Assembly: GCA_002102555.1 (NCBI GenBank)
Contig: MCFL01000283.1
Location: forward strand, 1 to 30,567
Length of the DNA: 30,567 bases
Origin: Catenaria anguillulae PL171
Lineage: Eukaryota > Blastocladiomycota > Blastocladiomycetes > Blastocladiales > Catenariaceae
Direction of reading: 5' to 3'
Of the stretch, positions 10,222 through 19,312 are shown piece after piece (the first letter of the stretch is position 1; each line of letters opens with the position of its first letter). The notes beneath the pieces are model-generated. The model saw only the letters and a program-made list of their open reading frames with translations, was not told where the DNA came from and made no database searches. The position numbers and the translations under genes are program-made.

Positions 10222-13200
10222 TCACTCAAAGTTGTAGCTGCGACTCTCCAAAATGGCCGCGATCTCGCGCCTCTCCGATAGCCAATCCTGGAACCGCGTA
10301 GAGCGTCTTGCCGCCGCGGCCGCTCTGGCCGCCTCCATCTGCTTCTCCCTGACTCGCTGTCTCTCCAACTCCTCGCCCACCTCGATCCCCAACCCCATCG
10401 TCAACCCGTCAATGCCATCCTCAACCTCCAACACGAGCCGTTCCTCAAGCAAGTACCCAGCAAAAGCAATCAAGTAGCAATACCGCACAAGGTAGTGCCA
10501 CGCAACGGTGCGCATCGCCTCGTACTTGTGCACCGGCGCCCCTTCAGCCAGCGCCTCGGTCCGCACCTTGTAGTCGTAGCACGCCTCGCGCAAGTTTTGC
10601 ATGTGCGAGCACTGGTCAATGCACACATCGGCCACAACCTTGGCGAGCTTGCCATGTGCCAACACGGCAATCAATTGCATGACAATCTGATAATCGCCTC
10701 GCTTGTACCGCTTGCTTGAGTCGGCTGCCGACGGCTCGGCCAAATCCTCATACGACGATGCGAGCGTGGCCAGCATGGCGGGCTGTCCGCCATGGACAAT
10801 GTCGACCAGCGCGCGCGACGTGGGCGACGGTAACAGCACACAGTGCACAAGACTGGCAATCACATTTGCCGTTGTGGTGCGCCCGCGGCCCATTTGACAG
10901 TTGAACACGCAATGATACCCGCTCGCCGCCCGCGTCGTTGCTGCATCCAAGACGCGATCCACAAGCACATCAAACACGTGCGGAATAGGTGCCTGCTCGT
11001 CCGTAATCGGGACGCGCCAGTACCGCAACACCCGCGACGCCTCTGGTCCGCGCGCCGCCTCCCAATCGGCTACCGCTTGCGTGTACACCTCGCGTGGCGT
11101 CATGACGTTTGCCTTGTCGACCGACTCCCAAACGGGCACAATCGTCAACCCTTTGCCACCCACCTCGGCCTCCTCCTCGTGCAGCAAGATGCGCCCCTGG
11201 TACCGGTCAAGCTCGGCAAGCACGTCCATCTTCATGCGATCTTCCATGGACTCGACACGCTCCGTGGAAATGCCCGTCATTTCCACATTCTTGATGGGCT
11301 CTTGGAACGTGCGCAGCACAAACGGCTTGGAATTCACGTACACGACGGGTTCTTCGCGCAAGCACGTCCACAGGACCGTGGCTGATGTGCGCCTTGGGTC
11401 TTGACCAACGAGCCGTTCCACAACGTTGCGCACGCCAAGGCCGCTGGGCATGGCCACGCCACATACGCCCGTGGCCGTGGATCCAACAACGGACGAGAAG
11501 CCCGACGACGCCTGGGGAGGTGGCGGCGGCGAAGATGATGGCGGCGAATCTGCCGAGTCGGATGCACTTAGCGCCTTGAGCACGGCCGCCCGCAACACGT
11601 CAATGGGCACGTGCCTGAAGTTTGGCCCACCCTGGATCCGCTCGGGCAGCGACAACTTTTGACATCCAGGAAACACATCATGCTTGAGAATGGTCATGCG
11701 TGCCAACACGGCGCCCCTGCGGCCCGTCACCACGTCCATGACCTCGCTCGTCAAGGCAATGCCATCCCCGGGCGTCTGCGCGTCCACGGGCACAAGTTGT
11801 GCCATGGCCTTTGCAATCACGTCCAAATCCACCGCTGTGCTCGGCATGTCCACGTCATTGTCGGCAACCAGCGCTGCGAGGTCGTCGAGGTCGCGTTGCA
11901 TGCCGCGAATCTCGGGGTGCCGGCGCATCCAGGACGCAAAGGATTCGAGCTCGGCGAGCGGGCCCGTGGACGAGGGCACGTCGTCCAGGTACGCTTGGAA
12001 GACCAGCAGGATAAAGTATCGGCGGAGGTTGAGGAGGCCGCGCTGCACTTCGGCCAGAGCCAATGCAAGGTGGGGCGAGCGGAGTTGGGACTGCTGCGAA
12101 GCGGCGGGTGACGCCGACAGGTGGTGGTGGCTGCCGGCGGCGCCGTGGCCAGGTGCAGACGTGGATGAGGCACCAGGTCGAGTGCCGGAGGACGAAGGCG
12201 TATTGCTCTTGTACTGGGCGAGGTGGTACTCGATCCGCTGGCGAGAATGGTCGATTTCGTCGCGCAGGTTGACGTATGCAGCACAAACGTCCACGGCTAT
12301 TATGCACACAAGATGAAATGACACAAGTCAAACCCTCTTTGTTGACTGATGAAAAAGGGAGGGAAGCGGGGAAAAACGAACCGTCATCAACAACTCGTTT
12401 GACTTCCAATCCATTGCGAATCACCCGCACCAGGCTATGCAAGCAAGAATACGTTGTTCCCCTGGGTGCACCTGGGCTCGGCGGCACAATGCCGAGCCTG
12501 ACACAGGCCGTCGTCAAACTCGAATTGCCCATCAACCAGTTGCGAATGAGCCAGCACATGATGGTCCCCGTGGTTGTCCTACCCAACCCGACCTGATCAT
12601 TGCACACGATAGCCGTCGACACGAGCGGATACTGTGCGAGAATGTGCACGAGCGCATCGAAATCGGCCGTGTCGGGCGGCGTCTCGGCCGTGACAGGCAC
12701 GCGGTACAAGCTGATCAATGGCGTCGTAGCATGTGCTGCACCCGCTTTAGCCACAACGGCCTGATTGATTGCTTCAGTCACCTCCCTGAGCGTCTGCACC
12801 TGCTCTTCACCGGCAATTTCTGTCCACATGGGGCACACGACTTCGCTGCCGAGCCCTCCACCTGCGCCGGCCTCTCCAGCTACTGCAGCCGTCGTTTCCG
12901 TATGCACAAGCACGCGCGCATCGTACGTGTCGAGCTCGGCAACGACATCCTCCTTCAACCTCTCCTCCATGCGCTCAAGCCGGTCGGGCGTGATTCCTTG
13001 GTAGGCGCGCACGTTGCGTAGGGCCGTGGCTTGATCACGGAGCACGTGCGGCGTGCCATTGAGGTAAATGATTGGCTCCTCGCGCAAGTTGATCCACACA
13101 ATGGCTGTGGGTGAGGCTGAGGATGCCACGCCGACAGATGAAGATGTGACAATGGCGTCGTGCACGCGCAACATGCCGTCTCTTGTTGGCTGCGCCACGC

Positions 13201-16192
13201 CGTACACGAGCGAGGGTCCAATCTTGCGCAACCGCGACGCACCGGCAATCTTGATGAGTCCCGCCAAACTTGTTGCTGCTGAATCCACGGCCAACGCGGC
13301 CGCCATGGCGCCGCCCGTGACTTGCCCGTGACTCGAGTCGCCACCGCTGCCGCGGCCAACACGTTGATGCTTAGCAACCCAAAAGTCCACCTTGAGCAAG
13401 GTATTGGCACTCAGCATGACACCACTGCGCGTGCGCAACACATACCTCTCCACCTCTGCCAGCCTCAACCGCTGCTCATCGTCGACGCCCACGGGCGTGC
13501 CCCTCAACCTCGCGTGATGTGCGCCCAGGATGGACAAGTCCTCGACAGGTCGAAACAGCGCCAACGGCATGCGCACGCCGACCCTTCCGCGGCGAATGCC
13601 TTCGGCCATCTTGACGATTTCTGGGCGCGCCCCCAACCACTCGCTAAAACTGGTGGCAAACCCGGCCTTGTGACCCGCTCCAGGATCTGCCACGTATGCG
13701 GCAAACGCCACAAGGTAAAAGTATCTCTCGAGGCAGTACACTGCCCTTTCGACATCCCCGCGCTCGCCGCCGCCCCCGCCGCCTGCTCCGGCGCCGTCCA
13801 GACTACCGCGCACACGATGCACCAGAATCTCTTCCCTGAGATGCACAAGCACCGCACACGCGTCAATCAACAAATCCACGCGATGCTTTTCGGCGGCGCC
13901 CTGGTCCAGCACCCTAGTCAAATCATTGATCACGGCATAGTTGCCGCGCACGGCAGACAAGAGCGCATCGAGCAAAGCCGGGCGCGCAAGCGCCCACGCC
14001 AATGTGGGTGAGTACCCGGCCCCACCCATCATGGCCTCGGCTTGACCCGCCGCTGCATCCGCAAACGCACGATCCAGCACGTGCACCACGCGCAACATGC
14101 CAACGCCTTCACCTGCTTGCTTTTCGAGCTCGCCCCAATCGCGGTCGTCAGCCCACGGCACAGGCACGGGATCCTTTTCGCCCCTTGCAAGCCGTTGGTG
14201 CCGACGGATCAGCATGGCCACGATGCACCCGAGCGTGGTACGCCCACCGCCCATGCCGCAACTCACGAGCACGGGCGCGTCCACGGGGTGTGTGGCCAAG
14301 TGTTTAACGTACTCGTCGAGGTAATGGTCGTCGGGCGACTGCGACGGGGACACGGGAATGCGTGCAAAGGCAAGAGGAAACCCGAGGGCTTGCATGCGTG
14401 ACACGAGGTCGCGCGACGTTAATACGTCGTCGGTGGTGGTGGGCGACACCCAGGTGGGCACAACACACCCGTCGGCCAGTTCTTCGTGGACAAGAAGCAG
14501 GTTGCCTGAGAGGGCACATTCAACCAGCACGTCGTCGCGCAGGCGCGCCTCGAGTTGTTCGAGGCGTGTGCCGGAGATGCCGGCAAGCGTCGAGAGGTTG
14601 CGTCGCGGGTGGTCCATGTGGCGCAGCACGTAGGGGCGGCCACAAATGTACAGCAGGGGCTCTTCGCGGGTGCAGATCCAGATGGTGGGTGAGGTGGACG
14701 AGGTGGAGAGCAATGTCAAGATGGTGGCGAGACCAGAGGCTGTCGGTTGCGCAACGCCGTAGACGTTTTGGTCGTGCTACATACATTGTGTTATGCGAGG
14801 GCATGAGTGGATTCCACAGTAAGCAAAGGGGAGACAATCAATGAAAGAGAAGCAAACCATGCGAAAATTTGGCGACCCATGGAGCCTCAATCCAAGACCG
14901 GGATTTACGGCCTGCGGGAAATGATCAGCTTTGAGAATAAAGTTACGAGCCAAGACTGCTCCCCGACGCGCATTCAACACTGTCGCGACCGTCTTGTGCA
15001 CAAGCGAATCCTTAACTTCCTGTCCGCTAGCGCCTGCGGCCGTAAACGCCGACGGTGTCGGCATGGTCGGCTGTGGCGTCAGCGGGTGGTGAAAGGGCGA
15101 CGCGCTTGCGGCGCGCAGGTTCGAGTGCGATGCGGACGCTGATGAGGATGGATTGGCTGTGGTGGATACAGCAGACAGAAGAGCATGGTGGTCGACGAGC
15201 AGGCGGGAGCGCGACGACGACAGTCCCAAGGGCGCGGGTGAAGGTGAGGGCGAGGCAGACGGGGTTGAGAGGTGAGGGTGAGAAGAAGAGTGTGGGATGG
15301 ACGACGAGGGGTTGGCCGAGGCGGGACGTGCGAGCGAGCGACCCAGGAGGTGCGGGAGAAGGTTTGGCGAGAGGGACGAGGGCGTGAGGCGGGCTGCACC
15401 GGGACCGGGAGATGAGGAAGAAGAAGAAGAAGTGGCTGACGGGGTGCGCTTATGGCCGTGGCCAGGAACATGCGACGAGTTGAGAATGGGCCGATTGTGA
15501 CTGACAGAACCCGTGCCGTCTGGTTGCGCCTGGGTGCCGCCAGCAGCAATGGCAGCGAGTCCCGAGATGGAGCCACTAGACGTGACATTGGGTGACGCGG
15601 GGCCCGAGACTGTTCTTGGCCGTTGGAGCGAGGGCGGGATCGAGTCGAGCGACAAGCGGGCCGAAGGTAGGAGGCGCAGGGCAGCCGCGGTGGCGCCCGA
15701 GAGCCTGCGACCGTGTCCGATATGGTGCTGGTGATGATGGTGCGTGGTCCCTTGGGCAGACGCAGACGCAGACCGATGCTGCTCGGACGGCGTGTCCTCA
15801 CCGTCTTGGGTGACGATGGGCAGCCCTGCGTGCGCGTGCTGCGGCTGGGGTTCCGTGATGGATCGGTGCGCGTGCGGAGGTGTCTCTGAAGAGTCCATCG
15901 TGTCCGTGTCCGACCGGGTATTGGTGCCCGGGGCGTGCGTCTCTGAAAAAGTGGACGCTAACGTAGGCGACAGTGGAGATTTGCGGTATTGCCGAGAGTC
16001 TCTGTGCTTTGCATGAGCCGGTACCGTCCTGCCGTGCGGATTGCCATTTCGATCGCGACCGCGAGGGATAGCCGAAGCCATCATGTGATTCCATGAGCCG
16101 TCACCAAAAGAGGATCGACGACCCGCTTTTTTGGAGTTTGTGGACTGGGAAAAGCAAGGCAGCAGCAAGGCAGGAAGCAGAGTGGGAACCAT
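10222..16192 (-). CDS. Paladin-like protein with three PTP-type phosphatase repeats
   Basis: Three exons (16192-14858, 14776-12382, 12296-10222) give 1934 residues. The introns are 81 and 85 nt with GT/AG ends. Seen: a disordered, Ser/Pro/His-rich N-terminus of about 390 residues, then three similar modules. Each opens with a block like RRGAVLARNFILKADHFP, includes a WxxLREEP block (CTREEPLLY, NLREEPIIY, CLREEPVVY), and leads to a P-loop: SCGMGGGRTT with C618/R624; CNDQVGLGRTT near 1170-1178; and NCQMGRGRTT with C1710/R1716. Established: this arrangement is the paladin / PTP-like inositol-phosphate phosphatase family, and animal paladin acts on phosphoinositides. The two outer P-loops fit CX5R. 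The middle one has Asp1172 where Cys should be, so that repeat is probably not catalytic. The ATG at 16192 is first in frame, but ATGs at 16084 and 16081 are alternatives and the N-terminus is uncertain. Substrate is unknown here. Confidence 0.9.
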
Positions 16193-16434
16193 CGAACCGA
16201 GAATGCAAATGCACTCTATGTATGTACATATGCTACGAAGAATGGAAAGTGCAGAATGATTGAGACGTCCACTCCCGACGCTACACGCAATTGCAATTGG
16301 GGAGCTGCCCCAGTCAACATCCCCTCACTTCCCCTGTGTAGCATCAAAGAAACCTCGTCCGTCCATTGATTTACCACGAAAGCAATCGTGCGAGCGACTC
16401 GTGCACATCGGCCACCTCCAACTTCTTGCCCAAC

Positions 16435-18096
16435 CTACCTAACCAATTCTCCTCTCAAGCCCTCATCCTCACCCAACACGTCTACCCCAACCCGCACATT
16501 TCGCATCTCCAACCATGCCAACAACGGCACCTGCACCAGCTCGCACAACACCTCACCCGTCAAGCTGCACCATGTCTCACACCCTTCATACACTGACGGA
16601 ACCACCAACGCTTGGAGCCGCGGCATTGTCCGCGCCACAGGCACATACGCCATGCGTGGCGGCAACCAGTCCGGGTTATCGCTATGCCAAAGCAAGCAAT
16701 CCGGCTGATCGCATACCAGCGTCAGTTGGCGCACATTGTCAAGCTCGATCCGAGACTGGGTCCCAAGTGCACCGTCAAACACGCCGTGTGCAAGTGACAT
16801 GCCAATGGTCAGGTGTATCAGCATGGGAAGCGTGATGGGAAACGTTGAAATGGAATCCATGGCAATGGGCTCGTCAAGTTCAAGATCGAGCACGAGTGAT
16901 TGCAAACTGGCTTGCCGAAACACACTTGACAACGTTCCAGGGTGGGACAAGTCAAGCCGAGGAACCATGGCGCGGTACTCGAGATGCGTCAATTGATTCC
17001 AGTCTAGGCAAGCGCTTGATTCGTGCACCGCCGGTGAGGAAACCAAATCCCCGCCACCCAAGGGACACATCATGACATCCACACGAGCGTGTCTTGCATG
17101 TGCTGGGATTGGAATCCGTGGGCACGCGCCAGTCAACGAGACGAGCATGTCCAGGTTGGCGAGTGGGTACATTGGAACAACGCCCAGTGGGATTCGTAGG
17201 TAGTCGGGCCATGAGTTGTTGACCAAGATCCGGATTTGCGTGAGCTGGTCGGGGTCGAAACGGCAGAGGAAGGACGATTGTGACAGCAGCTAGTGGTACG
17301 TGGCCACAGTCAGGGAGGCTGACGCATCGAGGAGGTGGAGGGTGAGCGATCGGATGAGGGGGAGCGGGACTGGGACGAGAACGATCAAGTCGTCGACGAT
17401 TTGTATCTGCCCCTAGGTGAATGCACTGAGAAGTCAAGAACATAGGTGAAAATCGAGCGATACATGGAGAGCATGGCGCACCTGGTTGGCATCGAACCAT
17501 CCTTGAGGCAAATGCTGCCGCCATAGACTCGCTACAGATGCCACGATCGCATCCACAGACTTGCGCTTTTCATTTGCAACCATCGACCACAAGTACAACC
17601 CTCCTCCCTCCCTCACGACAAACGGAAACACCTCTGGAACTCGTGAAATGCCCTGCACATGTTTGCGCACTGCGCCATCCGCCGACCACTGGCCGCAAAA
17701 CGAAGGCAAATACCTCGACTCAACAAAGTCCACATGCGCCTGATACATCCGTTGCTCGCGGTTCTGATCCATTATCGCCCATTTGATGTCGTTTCTCGCA
17801 CGCGCCACCGCCTACGCAGACGTGTCGACTGGTGCCGGACTCGCGGGAAAGGCGCCGTTGGCGCAAAAGGAGACGCCAAGATCCGACCACAGCACGGTAA
17901 ACGCGGCGGCGTATGTATCTCGACACACCCAGCTGAGGCGCGTCAAGTCTTGGCGCCAGCGCGGATTGTGAGTACACCGTTGCGGTTGAATCAACAGACA
18001 AGGGCGACTTGATCGGTATGAAGCAGCGGTTGGCGCAAGGTGAGCGACGACAAGTGGCCACACATCGAGAGGAAGTGGGGCGGAGTGGCGGGACAT
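16435..18096 (-). pseudogene. F-box/LRR-like protein gene with two in-frame stops
   Basis: Read from the ATG at 18096, this starts with an F-box-like head (LPLDVWPLVVAHL, then DLTRLSWVCRDTY). It continues through a middle part with SRVPEVFPFVVREGGGLYLW and WRQHLPQGWF, then a 69-nt intron (17413-17481, CAG|GTGCGC to CACCTAG). After the intron comes an irregular leucine-rich part (LPLIRSLTLHLLDAS, QLTHLEYRAMVPRLDL, ASLQSLVLDLELDE) ending at a TAG at 16435. Established: F-box proteins recruit substrates to SCF ubiquitin ligases, and the LRR part usually binds the substrate. Two TAG codons interrupt the reading, at about 17812-17814 and 17290-17292, while the flanks keep a coding look in the same frame. 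The simplest view is a recently dead gene. Recoding is much less likely. A decayed relative lies directly upstream (18214-18800). Confidence 0.6.
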
Positions 18097-18213
18097 GAAT
18101 GCGCATGAAGTCTGAATGCATGGGGTGCTCTTCCGGTACAACGTGCTAGCCTTCGATGATTGCTGGTTGCCAAAGAGCAGGGTAAGACGCATTGAAGACA
18201 TCCAGTATTAATC

Positions 18214-18800
18214 TCAATTTCCAGTGGAACATGACAAACTCAACTCTCGCAACCTCTGGCCCAGCTCGAAAAGCTGCATCCCCGTCAAGCCAACCCCTGC
18301 GCCGCCGCCAACGACATACGAGCACATGTACACGTTCGGAACCGACGTGCGAACCAGACATGGCAACTGGACAATCTCGGCCATCAATTGGAGCGAAAAG
18401 CTGCAGATTGCCGGGGAGTCACAATACGTGGGCGGAATCGTGAATTGATTGGAGGGGTCCAAGAGGTCTGTGTTATAGATTTCGGTATGGTACTCAAAGT
18501 GGGTTATGCGCTTGAGTGGTCAGAGCTTGCCACTAGCAGGTAGTGGATCAGCGTCACCGTCACAAGAGGCTTCAGACAGCGCGGGACGTCACCTTTGGTG
18601 CGAAATGCCAGTTGAAGCACGGACCACAAGAGGGGAAAGGCCATCATGTAAGTGTCGCGGCAGGCCCAGCCAAGTCGGGCCAGGCCTCGGCGCGAGTGTG
18701 GTGCGAATCTGTGATGTCTCACCTCTGTCATCGTCCATGACCAAGTGAGACAGAATGGCGTCGAGTCAGTGTCACTGCCACAGTCATCTCCTCCCGAGAT
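18214..18800 (-). pseudogene. Truncated F-box/LRR-like paralogue
   Basis: This is a shortened relative of the gene immediately downstream. The piece at 18504-18731 reads GLARLGWACRDTYMMAFPLLW, matching DLTRLSWVCRDTYAAAFTVLW of the neighbour. The following piece in another frame (about 18214-18520) starts ITHFEY, matching LTHLEY in the neighbour's LRR part, and ends LRELSLSCSTGN and a TGA. The central part present in the neighbour is missing, and the F-box start cannot be read cleanly. A tandem duplication followed by internal deletion and decay explains it. This is inference from sequence similarity by eye. Confidence 0.55.
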
Positions 18801-19312
18801 GCCGTCACAGCGAAACGAACTTACATGTGTACATAGCGCGACCAGGATGCCTGGCCGTACCTAGTGTCCATACTTACCTTGTGCCAACTTCTTGAACGAT
18901 TTTGCCGACTGCACAGCTTGAATGACGCTGCGCTTGACATTGCCACCTTCTTGTCAAATGGCTTGGATCAACCGGCCAGCGAGTGCATGAGCGCATGGCC
19001 GCACACCGTCTGTTTCATCCGCTCTCAGGACCTGCCGACCGTTCGCCAATGCAATGCAAAAGTGGCCGGCCAGGCGGGCGCCGACGGTCGATCCGAGTCG
19101 AGTCGGGATGATGTGCTTCAGCCTGAGTTGAGCCTTGGCGGTGAGGACGACACCGCAACGCAACAACGTGTCTTTTTTTTTTTTTTTTTTTTTTTTTTTG
19201 CCACAACTGCCCATCGGTAGCGGCGACGGCTTGGCTCGATCCGATCAGCAAGAACCATGCATATTGTCACGCTCTCCCGACAATCTCAGCAACAAGTATC
19301 CACGATGCAAAC
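18801..19312. promoter_or_regulatory. Upstream region of FOL1
   Basis: About 0.5 kb between the F-box relic (minus) and FOL1 (plus). The main landmark is a T27 tract at 19173-19199, about 115 nt before the FOL1 ATG. Long poly(dA:dT) tracts commonly exclude nucleosomes at fungal promoters, so a promoter role is plausible but inferred. Open frames crossing the tract only reflect runs of Phe or Lys codons. Confidence 0.4.
19173..19199 (+). repeat. Homopolymer of 27 T
   Basis: An uninterrupted poly(dT) tract about 115 nt upstream of the FOL1 start codon. It may be a nucleosome-excluding promoter element or the A-tail of an old retroposed copy read on the other strand. I see no element body next to it. 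Confidence 0.95.

Noticed and set aside
16435-18096. Genome-wide reassignment of TAG as a sense codon
   Set aside because: Seven long genes in the window, about 6,000 codons, are uninterrupted by TAG. Only one decayed gene contains it, so local mutation explains it better.
18864-19220. Plus-strand frame and minus-strand frames across the T27 tract
   Set aside because: The plus frame starts with GTG, and the Phe or Lys runs come only from the homopolymer. No domain is visible.
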